From the NCBI GenBank assembly GCA_945787335.1, contig CALZHR010000029.1, positions 1 through 35,812 of the forward strand: a stretch of DNA of 35,812 nucleotides, given 5' to 3'. Origin of the DNA: an uncultured Desulfuromonadales bacterium (GTDB taxonomy: Bacteria; Desulfobacterota; Desulfuromonadia; Desulfuromonadales; Geopsychrobacteraceae). Below are positions 6,515 through 14,883 of the stretch, piece after piece. The notes under the pieces were generated by a model that saw nothing but the letters and a program-made list of their open reading frames with translations, did no database searches and had not been told where the DNA came from. The position numbers and the translations under genes are program-made. Every line of letters begins with the position of its first letter. The first letter of the stretch is position 1.

Positions 6515-7531
6515 GTGAAAAACGACGTCATCCTCCTCGGCCACGGCAGCGGCGGCAAGCTCAGCCACCAGCTGCTCGACGAGCTGATCATCCCGACCCT
6601 CTCGCAGGTGGCGCAGCGCGACCAGAACGACGCCGCGGTGCTTGAGGGGATCGACAGCTCGCGACTCGCCTTCACCACCGACTCCTACGTGGTCGACCCG
6701 ATCATCTTCCCCGGCGGCAACATCGGCGACCTGGCGATCAACGGCACGGTCAACGACCTGGCGATGAGCGGCGCGCGGCCGCTGGCGATCAGCGTTGGGC
6801 TGATCCTGGAGGAGGGCTTGCCGCTGACCGAACTGCGCGTGGTGCTCGAAGCGATGAAGCTGGCTGCCGATAAAGCTGGGATCAGGATCGTCACCGGTGA
6901 CACCAAGGTCGTGCCGCGCGGCAAAGGGGACAAAATCTTCATCAACACCTCGGGGATCGGGGTCTTCGACCACCAGCTGAAGATTTCCGGCAGTGGCGCC
7001 AAACCTGGAGACAGGGTCATTATCAACGGCTCCATCGGTGATCACGGCATGGCGGTCCTGGCCAGCCGCGAAGGGCTTGATCTGCAGAGCGATATCGCCA
7101 GCGACAGCATGGCGCTGAACCAGCTGGTCGCCAAGCTGCTGCAGGAATTTGGCGCTGCAGTCCATGTGCTGCGCGACCCGACCCGCGGCGGGGTGGCGAC
7201 CACTCTGAAGGAGATCGCCCTGCAGTCGCAGGTCGACATCTGTCTGCAGGAAGATGAACTGCCGATTGGAGATGCGGTTGCCGGGGCCTGTGCAATTTTG
7301 GGTCTTGATCCGCTGTTCGTCGCCAACGAAGGCAAGCTGCTGGCAATCGTCGCTGCCGATCAGGCGGACGGCGCGCTGCAGTTGATGCGCTCGCATCCGG
7401 AAGGCGCCGGCGCGGCGATCATCGGCGAAGTGGTGGCAGAATCGAACGGTCGGGTGATAATGCAGACCGCCATCGGCGGAACGCGGGCGATCGAAATGCT
7501 GGCCGGGGAGCAGCTGCCGCGTATCTGTTGA
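6515..7531 (+). CDS. hypE: Hydrogenase cyanide-forming protein HypE
   Basis: HypE dehydrates the carbamoyl group placed on its C-terminal Cys into the cyanide ligand of the active-site iron. The protein is 338 residues with a GTG start at 6515, preceded by AGGAG about 8 bases upstream. The PurM-like fold is shown by LGHGSGGKLSHQLL, TDSYVVDP, GDLAINGTVNDLAMSGA and the DPTRGGVATTL segment. The C-terminus ends PRIC, with the reactive Cys last. The gene closes the hyp operon and is followed by a terminator. Confidence 0.97.
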   Translation: MKNDVILLGHGSGGKLSHQLLDELIIPTLSQVAQRDQNDAAVLEGIDSSRLAFTTDSYVVDPIIFPGGNIGDLAINGTVNDLAMSGARPLAISVGLILEEGLPLTELRVVLEAMKLAADKAGIRIVTGDTKVVPRGKGDKIFINTSGIGVFDHQLKISGSGAKPGDRVIINGSIGDHGMAVLASREGLDLQSDIASDSMALNQLVAKLLQEFGAAVHVLRDPTRGGVATTLKEIALQSQVDICLQEDELPIGDAVAGACAILGLDPLFVANEGKLLAIVAADQADGALQLMRSHPEGAGAAIIGEVVAESNGRVIMQTAIGGTRAIEMLAGEQLPRIC

Positions 7532-7561
7532 GGCTTGGCACGATAAATGATTGGACAGATG

Positions 7562-7599
7562 AAACGCCGCTGAGTGATCCGCGGCGTTTGCTTTTTTTC
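7562..7599 (+). terminator. Rho-independent terminator of the hyp operon
   Basis: AAACGCCGC (7562-7570) pairs with GCGGCGTTT (7581-7589), followed by CTTTTTTTC. It ends exactly at the stop codon of the convergent ferritin-like gene. Confidence 0.85.
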
Positions 7600-8053
7600 A
7601 ACTGTTGAGCAGCTGCTGCTGGAGATCGAGCAGGCGTTGACAATGCACATCGTCTGCCTTGGCCATGGCTGCGAACATCTGCTTGATATTCTGTTCTTTG
7701 AAATCAAAAGAGTTGGCGATGTGCACCTGGCTGAACTTTTTTTCCAATTCGACACCGATACTGATCGCCTGCTGGTCGTCAACTTCGATGAGAGAGATTT
7801 TTTTAAAAATCTGTTCTGCCTGTTCCAGCAGCTCCTGCACCCGCCGGTCTGCCTGGGGGGGGCTCGTCAGCAGGGCGGTTTCCGGAAAGCGCTGAGCAAA
7901 GCGCAGCTGGCTGGCGTGGTCATCCTCATCATTGGCCAGCTGTTCAAGGACCCGGCGAGTCTTGTCGCTGATACGCGGCGAGAGCCTCATCTGGCGATAG
8001 ACTTTCCCCACGGTTTCTTCAATTTCAATGCAGATGTTGAGGTGTTTTTTCAT
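7598..8053 (-). CDS. Ferritin-like / rubrerythrin-type four-helix protein
   Basis: The 151-residue protein is fully helical in composition and carries a ferritin-type pattern: Glu13, then ExxH (Glu43-His46 in NDEDDHA), Glu102/Glu104 in VELEKKF, and a second site in which Glu is replaced by Asp (Asp134-His137, ADDVH). It would bind two metal ions; whether it stores iron, removes peroxide or only senses metal cannot be said. No rubredoxin domain is present. The start at 8053 has AAGGAC upstream and overlaps the stop of a possible 45-residue frame by four bases. It faces the hyp operon tail to tail. Confidence 0.75.
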   Translation of the reverse strand: MKKHLNICIEIEETVGKVYRQMRLSPRISDKTRRVLEQLANDEDDHASQLRFAQRFPETALLTSPPQADRRVQELLEQAEQIFKKISLIEVDDQQAISIGVELEKKFSQVHIANSFDFKEQNIKQMFAAMAKADDVHCQRLLDLQQQLLNS

Positions 8054-8187
8054 TGCCAGTCCTTTTGCCGGAACCAGGGCGAAATAACCTTATGGTTGTT
8101 TAATACTATACTGGTCAGCTCGCCTGCCGCAAGCGCCACCTGAGGGAAATTGCTTTCCTGGCTGTCCGGCATATACTTGTGTTTCAT
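8050..8187 (-). CDS. Possible 45-residue protein coupled to the ferritin-like gene
   Basis: The frame begins MKHKYMPDSQ and ends WFRQKDWQ. AGGAAAAG lies about six bases before the ATG. Its TGA overlaps the ferritin-like start codon (ATGA), a typical sign of coupled translation. No domain is recognised and no membrane segment is present. Only 27 bases separate it from the divergent sensor gene, leaving little room for a promoter. A -10-like TATAGT inside the frame (plus-strand bases 8105-8110) could instead serve the ferritin-like gene alone. Confidence 0.4.
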   Translation of the reverse strand: MKHKYMPDSQESNFPQVALAAGELTSIVLNNHKVISPWFRQKDWQ

Positions 8188-8214
8188 GGCTCTTTTCCTT
8201 GGTGAGGGGGTGCA

Positions 8215-9240
8215 GTGAAAAGATTGCAGCTGTTGATCAGTCTGCTGTTTGTTTGCGCTGTTGTGGCGCTCTGCCTGCCGCTGTTTGACATGGTTTATCT
8301 CTATCCGGCAACGAGCAGCCTCCTGAACGAAAAGGTGCGTCTCGAGGCCGAGCATCTGGGTCGCTATCTGGCGCAGGATTTCGCCCCGCAGGGCGAAGCG
8401 GAAAAGCTTCAAGGGCAGCTTTATGCGATGGTCGATAGTTTTGCCCTGTTGCGCGCATCGATCCGCACGCCGAGCGGAGAGGTTCTGTTTTCAACCGACC
8501 CGCAGCAGCTGGGGCAGCGCCGGGATACGGCGTTCTTTCGTCGGGCTTTGCGGCGCGGGGAGGCCTATTCGCGACAGTTTCCCGTTCAGCTGGAGCAAGG
8601 CAAAGAGGTTCATTATCTGCTTGAAACCCAGTCGCCGATCATACAGGAAGGCGACCTGGTGGCAGTGCTTGAGCTGATTCATGATATCAGCGGTCAGCGT
8701 CAGCAGCTGGACCAGGCACTGTCTCGGGCGTCACTTTTCCTTTTTATCGCCGCTGCGCTTTTGATGGCGGGGATCGTGCAGATCGTCCGGCTGGCCCGTC
8801 AGTCGATCCGGCAGCAGGGGGAGACCGAGCTCTTGCTGCAGGAAAGCCGACTGCAGTTGGAAACGAAGCATAAAGAGCTCAATCAGATTTTTTCCCTGGT
8901 TGAACATGCCAAGAACGAATGGCAGATCACTCTCGACTGTATCGCCGATATGATTCTGCTGGTTGATGCGGCTGGCCGGGTCAAGCGCTGCAATCAGGCT
9001 TTGATTGAGTTTGTCGATCGGTCCTACCTGGCGGTGCTGGGGAAAGATTGGAAAACGGTCCTGTTCTCTGAAGGTATCGAAGTCCACTCATTGAGCGAGC
9101 AACGGGGCAGGATTTACCATCCGCGGCAAAAGGTCTGGTTGCTGATCGAGTTTTTTCCTTCTCCGGAATCGGCCGGTGAGCAGCTGACAGTCATCAGGAT
9201 TCAGCGGCAAGGAAGCACTGCGGCTGAGGGCAGGCAATAA
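8215..9240 (+). CDS. Membrane sensor with periplasmic region, coiled coil and PAS domain, no output domain
   Basis: The protein is 341 residues with a GTG start (GAGGGG upstream). A first membrane helix (about 4-27) precedes an extracytoplasmic region of about 140 residues (single Cache-like in size). A second helix follows at about 168-190, then a coiled coil (ETELLLQESRLQLETKHKEL) and a PAS domain (WQITLDCIADMILLVDAAG). The architecture matches the input half of a histidine kinase, yet the frame stops after PAS with no HisKA, HATPase or GGDEF region. The stop is followed directly by the sRNA candidate. It may be a truncated kinase or a partner for a separate output protein. Confidence 0.7.
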   Translation: MKRLQLLISLLFVCAVVALCLPLFDMVYLYPATSSLLNEKVRLEAEHLGRYLAQDFAPQGEAEKLQGQLYAMVDSFALLRASIRTPSGEVLFSTDPQQLGQRRDTAFFRRALRRGEAYSRQFPVQLEQGKEVHYLLETQSPIIQEGDLVAVLELIHDISGQRQQLDQALSRASLFLFIAAALLMAGIVQIVRLARQSIRQQGETELLLQESRLQLETKHKELNQIFSLVEHAKNEWQITLDCIADMILLVDAAGRVKRCNQALIEFVDRSYLAVLGKDWKTVLFSEGIEVHSLSEQRGRIYHPRQKVWLLIEFFPSPESAGEQLTVIRIQRQGSTAAEGRQ

Positions 9241-9300
9241 AAAAGCCCGGTGATGGAGGGGGGGTATCACCGGGCTCCCAGATGACGAATCATCTGATTG
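9239..9300 (-). ncRNA. Candidate small RNA of about 60 nt, two hairpins with C-rich (CCTCC) loop
   Basis: Read on the minus strand, a short transcript from about 9300 would fold into CAGATGA-TTCG-TCATCTG (9296-9279). A terminator hairpin follows with a perfect 10-base stem, GCCCGGTGAT with ATCACCGGGC. Its 11-base loop is ACCCCCCCTCC (9265-9255), and a run of six T follows (9244-9239). The loop contains CCTCC, the anti-Shine-Dalgarno core. The T run exists only on the minus strand, where no protein gene ends nearby. A matching promoter lies at 9307-9334. Expression is not shown by sequence. Confidence 0.6.
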
Positions 9301-9306
9301 GGTACC

Positions 9307-9334
9307 ATTTTAGTTTTTTATTGGTTTCAGTCAA
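9307..9334 (-). promoter_or_regulatory. Sigma-70-like promoter for the small RNA candidate
   Basis: On the minus strand TTGACT (9334-9329) and TAAAAT (9312-9307) are 16 bases apart in AT-rich surroundings. The predicted start lies at about 9299-9301, right before the first hairpin. The sites were found independently of the hairpins. Confidence 0.55.
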
Positions 9335-9527
9335 GCAAAAAATCTGCAATTTGAGTAAAGAAGTAAAGAAAGGTCGGCCTGAACTAGAGCAGGGCAATTG
9401 GAAAACGTTACGGTGATAGTTGGCTTAATTGATGTTGATCATTGTTTTACTGACAAAAGCTGACTGAGCGTGTAAGCTACACACGCATAAAGGCACAGAG
9501 GAAACCTGTTTCTGGTGAGAGGTCAGC

Positions 9528-9767
9528 GTGAAGAATGTGGCTTTGATAGAAGTGGTTTACCTGGATGGGACGGTCAGTGTTGTCAGCAATGATGTGCTCG
9601 ACGTGCTGATTGCGACCGGACGAATCAAGCAGTTCAAACGCGCCGATGGCTGGGTCGATGTGACCTCGGAGGCGACCAGGCTGCGCGATTATCAACAGAA
9701 ACCCGGCTACGTCGGTCCGGAGCGGCGGGCTCCCTGGCCGAAGAAAAAGAACAACAAGACCGGTTGA
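9528..9767 (+). CDS. Small conserved-looking protein ending in a GPERR motif
   Basis: The protein is 79 residues with a GTG start and GAGAGG five bases upstream. It begins with a beta-rich segment (VALIEVVYLDGTVSVVS), then an FKRADGWVDV segment and a basic tail containing GYVGPERRAPW and KKKNNK. From memory, similar short proteins with a GWV core and a C-terminal GPERR (GSU3473-type) occur in Geobacter relatives. No function is known to me. It is followed by two terminators and is probably transcribed alone. Confidence 0.7.
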   Translation: MKNVALIEVVYLDGTVSVVSNDVLDVLIATGRIKQFKRADGWVDVTSEATRLRDYQQKPGYVGPERRAPWPKKKNNKTG

Positions 9768-9777
9768 TGCCGGTTTT

Positions 9778-9810
9778 ATGGCGCTCAGATTGATTCTGGC
9801 GCCATTTTTT
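9778..9810 (+). terminator. Rho-independent terminator after the GPERR protein
   Basis: ATGGCGC (9778-9784) pairs with GCGCCAT (9799-9805), followed by six T. The T run overlaps the stop of the convergent histidine kinase gene. Confidence 0.75.
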
Positions 9811-11734
9811 ATGGAGGAGAATTCTCCGGCCGCGACTCGCGGCCTTTTTCGCGCATGCCGAGCGGGTCGGCGCTGCGTTGGCGTTGATGAATCGGCAGGG
9901 TGACGCTGAAGCAGGTCCCGCAATCGGTATTGAGCACTTCAATTTCGCCCTGGTGGTGTTCGACGATGCGATGACTGATCGAAAGGCCCAGCCCGGTCCC
10001 CTCGTCCTTGGTCGTAAAGAAAGGGTTGAAGATATTCCTCATGAGTTTAGGGGGGATTCCGCCGCCGGTATCGTTGAAATCGATGCGGATTGCCGGTTCG
10101 CCGCGCAGCAGACTGTACTGGGAGCTGATGCGCAGCTCGCCACCACCGCTCATCGCCTGTCGGGCGTTGCTGATCAGGTTGAGAAATACCTGCTCCATCT
10201 GCTCCGCATCCCCTTGCAGCCGCGGCAACTGATCCTGAATCTCGAGCTTCAGGGTAATATCGCCCTGCTCCAGATTGTCCCCTTCGAGCAGCAGTGCCCG
10301 GTCGAGCACCGCTTCGAGCTGGTAATCGCGAATACAGAGCAGCCGCTGGCGGGAAAAGGACAGAATCTCATCGAGCATTTTTTCCAGCCGTTCGCTCTCC
10401 TGTTGAATCACCTGGGCGAACTGGTGTTCTGAGCTGCCCGGTTCGAGGCTGCGGGCCAGGCGGCGGGCAAATCCACCGACCGAAACCAGTGGATTTTTCA
10501 ACTCGTGTGCGATCGAGGCCGACATCTCGCCGACCGTGGCCAGCTTTTCCTTCTGCAGCAGCAGGTCCTGAGCTTCGCGCAGAGAGCTGTGGGCAGACTC
10601 AATCCGCTGCAGCAGCTGGGCGTTGTCAAGTGCGATACCGGCCTGGCCGGCAAACATTTCCAGGAACCTGAGCCGCTCCGCATCGATTTTTTCACCGCTG
10701 TCAGCATTGTCGACCGCCAGCACACAGAGGCTTCTGCCCCGGCTGAGCAGCGGGACGCAGGCGTGATCCCCCATGAGCAGCTTGCGGTAGCGCGGGTTGC
10801 CATGGAAGCTGTGATCCTCTGCGCAGACCAGGCGTGCTTTCTGCTCCCGGGCAACTTCGGCCAGAGAATTGTCAGCAGCGCCGAGATCGAGGCGCTGCTG
10901 CATCACCTCGCGGGAAAAGGGCGCATTGCTTTGCGCCTGCTGAACATCCTCGGGGATCGGCAGGCTGGCCGCCGCAACCGGCGGCAGCCCGTCGGGCAGC
11001 AGCCAGCTGGCGCTCTCACGGGTCATGCCGAGGATCCCCTGCAGGGTGCCGCCGCGCGGATTGACCATGAACAGCATGGCGCGATGAAAGCCGCCACCGT
11101 CCGGGGTCACCAGCAGTGAGAGGATCAAGTGGAAAAGTTCGTTGGTGGCCAGGGTGCTGTGCAGCAGCTGGGTGATCCGGTAGAGCAGAGACAGGTCCTG
11201 AAGGCGCCGGAAATCGGACGCTGAAACCTGCCTCAGCCTGGCCATGGTGACCAGCTGCTCAAAGGCCTGAGCCAGCTGGAAGCCGCAGGAGAGGAACAGC
11301 TCCTGCTGCTCCGGCGTAAATGGCTGGTCCTGTTTCGGGGAGCCGCCGAGCAGGCTTAGCGTGCCGAAGACTTTGTCGTGGACTTTGATCGGCAGGCAGA
11401 AGATCGAGGCTGGCAGGTCGGGCCGGTTTTTCGAGAGAGGATAATGCAGCCGGCTACGTCCCTGGTGCAGGACTTTGCTGCTGAACAGGGTTTCCTGCTG
11501 GAGGAAAAAGATCTTCAACGCCGGGTCGGTGGATGCGGTGCGGCAGTAGCAGGCTTTCGGTGGCGGATCGCCATACAGGCGCGGGCGGATGATGACGCCG
11601 ACCGCGTCGCTGAATTCCAGCAGCACGCGGCAGACCGAGGCGCAGAGATTGTCCAGGCCGGTTGCCGCGTTTAAGGTCTGGCCCAATTGCGAGAGCAGAG
11701 TCAGCTGAGCAATGCGGCGGTCGATCGGTACCAT
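9809..11734 (-). CDS. Soluble GAF-GAF histidine kinase
   Basis: The protein is 641 residues. Two GAF-type sensor domains (about 15-165 and 185-375) are followed by HisKA with the phosphorylation box SIAHELKNPL. The ATPase domain shows N box FLNLISNARQAM, G1 DTGGGIP, F box FFTTK and G2 GTGLGLSI. No membrane segment is seen, so it senses a cytoplasmic signal. No response regulator is adjacent. The sigma-54 regulator at 2337-3713 lacks a partner nearby, but pairing the two is a guess. The start at 11734 has only a weak AGGA upstream; no better in-frame start was found. Confidence 0.92.
   Translation of the reverse strand: MVPIDRRIAQLTLLSQLGQTLNAATGLDNLCASVCRVLLEFSDAVGVIIRPRLYGDPPPKACYCRTASTDPALKIFFLQQETLFSSKVLHQGRSRLHYPLSKNRPDLPASIFCLPIKVHDKVFGTLSLLGGSPKQDQPFTPEQQELFLSCGFQLAQAFEQLVTMARLRQVSASDFRRLQDLSLLYRITQLLHSTLATNELFHLILSLLVTPDGGGFHRAMLFMVNPRGGTLQGILGMTRESASWLLPDGLPPVAAASLPIPEDVQQAQSNAPFSREVMQQRLDLGAADNSLAEVAREQKARLVCAEDHSFHGNPRYRKLLMGDHACVPLLSRGRSLCVLAVDNADSGEKIDAERLRFLEMFAGQAGIALDNAQLLQRIESAHSSLREAQDLLLQKEKLATVGEMSASIAHELKNPLVSVGGFARRLARSLEPGSSEHQFAQVIQQESERLEKMLDEILSFSRQRLLCIRDYQLEAVLDRALLLEGDNLEQGDITLKLEIQDQLPRLQGDAEQMEQVFLNLISNARQAMSGGGELRISSQYSLLRGEPAIRIDFNDTGGGIPPKLMRNIFNPFFTTKDEGTGLGLSISHRIVEHHQGEIEVLNTDCGTCFSVTLPIHQRQRSADPLGMREKGRESRPENSPP
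9828..9849 (+). terminator. Second tandem plus-strand terminator, inside the antisense of the kinase 3' end
   Basis: GGCCGCG-ACT-CGCGGCC (9828-9844) is followed by TTTTTC. It would stop plus-strand read-through into the kinase gene and at the same time encodes the kinase's last residues on the other strand. Confidence 0.55.
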
Positions 11735-11784
11735 GGCTGCATCCTGCCATTTGGCAAAGGGGTGGATGAAAAAAGATCCGGGCT

Positions 11785-11822
11785 CTTAAAACAGAAGCAT
11801 CTGCGTACGGCGGCAGATGCTT
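11785..11822 (-). terminator. Terminator of the DksA-like gene
   Basis: On the minus strand AAGCATCTGC (11822-11813) pairs with GCAGATGCTT (11804-11795) across an 8-base loop, followed by CTGTTTTAAG. Confidence 0.65.
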
Positions 11823-11853
11823 CGAATGTTTTAGGAGGCTAAGCGGGATGGTT

Positions 11854-12210
11854 TCAGCCGATCTTTTCCTGGCGTTCCTGTTCCGTCTTACAGTCGATGC
11901 AGAGGGTGGTGACCGGACGGGCGCGCAGCCGTTCGACGCCGATTTCTTCCTCGCAGCTTTCGCAGAGACCGAAGATCCCATCCTCGATCCGCTCCAGGGC
12001 TTCGCGGATCTTGTTGATCAGCTTGCGTTCACGGTCGCGGATGCGCAGTTCGAAGTTGCGGTCCGATTCGAGCGAGGCGCGGTCGGTCGGGTCGGGGAAG
12101 TTGGTCTTCTCTTCGGTCATCCCCGAGACCGTTTTGCCGGCATCCTGTAGCAGGGCGTCCATCTGCCCCTGCAGCAACAGTTTGAATTCAGCCAAGATCG
12201 TTTCGTCCAT
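11854..12210 (-). CDS. dksA: DksA/TraR family RNA polymerase-binding protein
   Basis: DksA proteins enter the polymerase secondary channel and act with ppGpp on rRNA and amino-acid promoters. This one is 118 residues, somewhat shorter than the E. coli protein. The coiled-coil tip DPTDRAS (Asp40 and Asp43) corresponds to the two acidic residues needed for activity. The zinc finger uses Cys83, Cys86, Cys104 and Cys107 (CESC and CIDC). AAGGGTGA lies five bases upstream of the ATG. The gene is monocistronic, with its own terminator. Confidence 0.92.
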   Translation of the reverse strand: MDETILAEFKLLLQGQMDALLQDAGKTVSGMTEEKTNFPDPTDRASLESDRNFELRIRDRERKLINKIREALERIEDGIFGLCESCEEEIGVERLRARPVTTLCIDCKTEQERQEKIG

Positions 12211-12273
12211 AAAATCACCCTTAAAAAATCGTTGTCTTGCAGATGATGCTAACTATCATAACGCAAAAAGGTT

Positions 12274-12795
12274 TTAGAATGCGCCCCTCAATTGCACATA
12301 GAGGATCAACGCCAGTACGGCGACCGCCAGCCAGGCGGAGAAGATGTCGCTGTTCTTCTCCGGCGGGTCGTTCGCCAGCTGCCGGGTCTCATCGCTGATG
12401 ACCGGCTGCGGAGCTTTTTCCAGCAGCAGCTTCAGCAGGGTGCTGAAACCGGCATAGCTGTTGGAGATGATGACAAAGTCGGCTTCGCTGCTCAGACTGA
12501 CAAAGGCCCGCTTGCGCACCCGCACCGTGTCGATCGAGGTCAGATCGACATAGTTCAGGCGTTTGCTGCGGAACAGTTTATCGACCTGCACCCCCTTGTC
12601 GTCGATACTCACCCGGCGTTTGCTGCTCTCGGCAAACAGGACTACCGCGGGCAGCAGCAGGACGCCGAGGATGACCGTCTTGGCCGTCGGCAGGCCGAGC
12701 AGAAGACAGCTGATCAGCAGCGCCAGCGCCAGCAACACGACCAGCCCGAGGGGCAGGAGGAAGCTCTTGCGGATGCTGAAGACGGTTTTTTCCAT
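12274..12795 (-). CDS. Membrane protein with PH-like cytoplasmic domain, unknown function
   Basis: The protein is 173 residues. Two closely spaced N-terminal membrane helices (about 13-35 and 38-55) precede a beta-rich domain (VSIDDKGVQVDKL, YVDLTSIDTVRVRKRAFVSL) reminiscent of bacterial PH domains. A C-terminal membrane helix follows (IFSAWLAVAVLALILYVQL). I cannot assign a role. The ribosome-binding site is weak. It is downstream of moaC on the same strand with a 64-base gap. Confidence 0.6.
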   Translation of the reverse strand: MEKTVFSIRKSFLLPLGLVVLLALALLISCLLLGLPTAKTVILGVLLLPAVVLFAESSKRRVSIDDKGVQVDKLFRSKRLNYVDLTSIDTVRVRKRAFVSLSSEADFVIISNSYAGFSTLLKLLLEKAPQPVISDETRQLANDPPEKNSDIFSAWLAVAVLALILYVQLRGAF

Positions 12796-12859
12796 GTTAA
12801 TAAGTCCAGGTTGATGGATGATAGAGCCGGAATTTATCAGATTTCGTTAATTTTGCCAA

Positions 12860-13342
12860 CTATTCCTTGCGTTCAAAGGTGCCGCTCTTGCCGCCGGACT
12901 TTTTCAGCAGGCGGATCTCACCGAGCACCATCTCTTTATCAATCGCTTTGCACATGTCGTAAATGGTCAGGGCAGAGATCGAGACCGCGGTCAGCGCTTC
13001 CATCTCGACGCCGGTCTTGCCGGTCACCTTGGCGATCGCGCCGATCCGCACCAATCCCTGCTCCGGATCACAGTCGAAGTCGACTTCCACCGAGTTGAGC
13101 GGTAGCGGATGACAGAGCGGGATCAGGCTGGAGGTCTGCTTGGCGCCCATGATTCCGGCCAGCCGGGCGACGGCGAAAACATCCCCTTTTTCCACCTGGC
13201 GGTCGAGAATCCGCTGCAGGGTCTCCGGGCGCATGCGTACCTCACCGGCGGCCAGCGCCTCGCGTTTGGTCGGCTGCTTGTCGCCGACATCGACCATGAT
13301 TGCTTTCCCCTCGGTGTCGAAATGGGTCAGGTTATCCATCAT
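12860..13342 (-). CDS. moaC: Cyclic pyranopterin monophosphate synthase MoaC
   Basis: MoaC acts with MoaA in the first step of molybdenum cofactor synthesis, forming cyclic pyranopterin monophosphate. The protein is 160 residues from the ATG at 13342. Signatures are [11 protein letters not shown] and [12 protein letters not shown], which carry active-site residues. AAAGG lies 8 bases before this ATG; an upstream in-frame GTG (13351) overlaps that site and is unlikely. The gene starts 16 bases after radA ends, so the two are probably co-transcribed. Confidence 0.97.
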   Translation of the reverse strand: MMDNLTHFDTEGKAIMVDVGDKQPTKREALAAGEVRMRPETLQRILDRQVEKGDVFAVARLAGIMGAKQTSSLIPLCHPLPLNSVEVDFDCDPEQGLVRIGAIAKVTGKTGVEMEALTAVSISALTIYDMCKAIDKEMVLGEIRLLKKSGGKSGTFERKE

Positions 13343-13358
13343 CAGTTGCACCTTTCGT

Positions 13359-14714
13359 CTAGGTGAATATTGCCTCGAGCGCCTCGCTGGCGTGACGCAC
13401 GCCGATCAGTTGCATCGCGTCAGGCACGTCGAGATTCTTCAAATTGCCCTGCGGCAGCACGCAGCGGTTGAAGCCGAGCCGCGCGGCCTCCTTGACCCGC
13501 AGCTCCGGTTGCGAGACCGCCCGCACCTCGCCGGTCAGGCCGACTTCGCCGAAGATCACGGTCTGGGCATTGATCACCCGGTTCAGGTGGCTGGAGGCCA
13601 GCGCCGCAATCGCGGCCAGATCGACCGCCGGCTCGTCGAGGCGCACCCCGCCGGCGACGTTGAGGAAGATGTCCTGGCCGGCCAGCGACAGCTCGACCTT
13701 TTTCTCCAGGATCGCCACCAGCAGGCCGACCCGCTTGTGGTCGAGACCGATGGCGGTGCGCTGGGGGGTGCCGAAAGAGCTGCTCGAGACCAGCGCCTGC
13801 AGCTCGACCAGGATCGGCCGGCTGCCTTCCAGCGAAGAGACCACGGCGCTGCCGGCGCTCTGCTCCGGGCGTTCGGCGAGGAACAGCTCCGAAGGGTTGC
13901 GCACTTCGCGCAGGCCCTGCTCCTGCATCTCGAAGACGCCGATTTCGTTGGTCGAGCCGAAGCGGTTTTTCACCGCGCGCAGAATCCGGTAGGGGTGGCC
14001 GGGGTCCCCCTCGAAATAGAGCACCGTATCGACCATGTGTTCGAGGACCCGCGGGCCGGCGATCGAGCCGTCCTTGGTGACGTGGCCGACGATGAAGGTC
14101 GGCAGCCCCTCCCCCTTGGCCTGGATCATCAGCTGACCGGCGCATTCGCGCACCTGGCTGACGCTGCCGGGAGCCGATTCGAGGTTGCTGGTGAAGATGG
14201 TCTGGATCGAGTCGATGACCAGAAAGTCGGGCTTCAGCTCCTTGATCCGCAGCTTGATCTGCTCCAGCGAGGTTTCCGCCAGCAGAAACAGCTGCTCGGC
14301 GTTTACGCCGAGCCGTTCGCCGCGCAGCTTGACCTGGCGGGTCGACTCCTCGGCGGTGACATAAAGGGCGGTGCCGGCACTGGCCAGGCGGTCGACCGCC
14401 TGCAGCAGCAGGGTCGATTTGCCGATGCCGGGGTCGCCGCCGACCAGAATCAGCGAGCCGGGCACCACGCCGCCGCCGAGGGTGCGGTCGAGCTCGCTCA
14501 TGCCGCAGCTGAGGCGGTCCTCTTCGCGGCTGTCGATCTCGGTGAGTTTCTGCGGCTTGCCGGGAGCGGTCAGTTGCCGGCTGTGCTTGGTCTCGGCCAG
14601 CTGCTGTTCTTCGACCAGGGTATTCCACTGCTGGCAGTCGGGGCAGCGGCCGAGCCATTTCGGGCTCTGAAAGCCGCATTGCTGGCAGCTGAAGATGGTC
14701 TTTTGCTTGGCCAC
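13359..14714 (-). CDS. radA: DNA repair / branch migration protein RadA
   Basis: RadA (Sms) is a RecA-like ATPase that helps process recombination intermediates. It is 451 residues. The N-terminal zinc finger has Cys10, Cys13, Cys24 and Cys27. The P-loop is GDPGIGKST, and the RadA-specific motif [15 protein letters not shown] is present. The C-terminal third is a Lon-protease-like domain. The start is a GTG at 14714 with GGAG six bases upstream. Next on the strand is moaC. Confidence 0.97.
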   Translation of the reverse strand: MAKQKTIFSCQQCGFQSPKWLGRCPDCQQWNTLVEEQQLAETKHSRQLTAPGKPQKLTEIDSREEDRLSCGMSELDRTLGGGVVPGSLILVGGDPGIGKSTLLLQAVDRLASAGTALYVTAEESTRQVKLRGERLGVNAEQLFLLAETSLEQIKLRIKELKPDFLVIDSIQTIFTSNLESAPGSVSQVRECAGQLMIQAKGEGLPTFIVGHVTKDGSIAGPRVLEHMVDTVLYFEGDPGHPYRILRAVKNRFGSTNEIGVFEMQEQGLREVRNPSELFLAERPEQSAGSAVVSSLEGSRPILVELQALVSSSSFGTPQRTAIGLDHKRVGLLVAILEKKVELSLAGQDIFLNVAGGVRLDEPAVDLAAIAALASSHLNRVINAQTVIFGEVGLTGEVRAVSQPELRVKEAARLGFNRCVLPQGNLKNLDVPDAMQLIGVRHASEALEAIFT

Positions 14715-14797
14715 GAAAACTCCATTACAGGTAAAAAAAATCGAGCGTCATCCTATGCTGAAAGCCGTTGGGGTGTCAATTGCCGCAACGGCTGTCT

Positions 14798-14825
14798 TTT
14801 GTCGGTTCTGCTGCTGGGGTATACT
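14798..14825 (+). promoter_or_regulatory. Weak sigma-70-like promoter before the J-domain gene
   Basis: TATACT (14820-14825) is a good -10. The -35 TTTGTC (14798-14803), 16 bases away, is poor. Confidence 0.35.
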
Positions 14826-14883
14826 CAAGGAAAGTTGCTGTTTCTGCCAACCTAACGACTTAGAATTGTCCGGGAGGGAATCG

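Noticed and set aside
9244..9276. Hairpin as terminator of the PAS-sensor gene on the plus strand
   Set aside because: On the plus strand it is followed by CCCAGATG with no T run; only the minus strand has the full terminator form.
9440..9527. Possible GEMM (c-di-GMP/cGAMP) riboswitch before the GPERR protein
   Set aside because: Some GEMM-like pieces (CACGC ... GGAAACC) are present, but the conserved core and tetraloop receptor are not recognisable.
13140..14855. 571-codon plus-strand frame opposite radA and moaC
   Set aside because: It mirrors the codon pattern of radA and moaC; the sense proteins are certain.
14695..14883. N-terminal extension of the J-domain protein
   Set aside because: It overlaps the radA start, has a Cys-rich non-conserved composition and no ribosome-binding site, while GGGAGGG marks the ATG at 14884.
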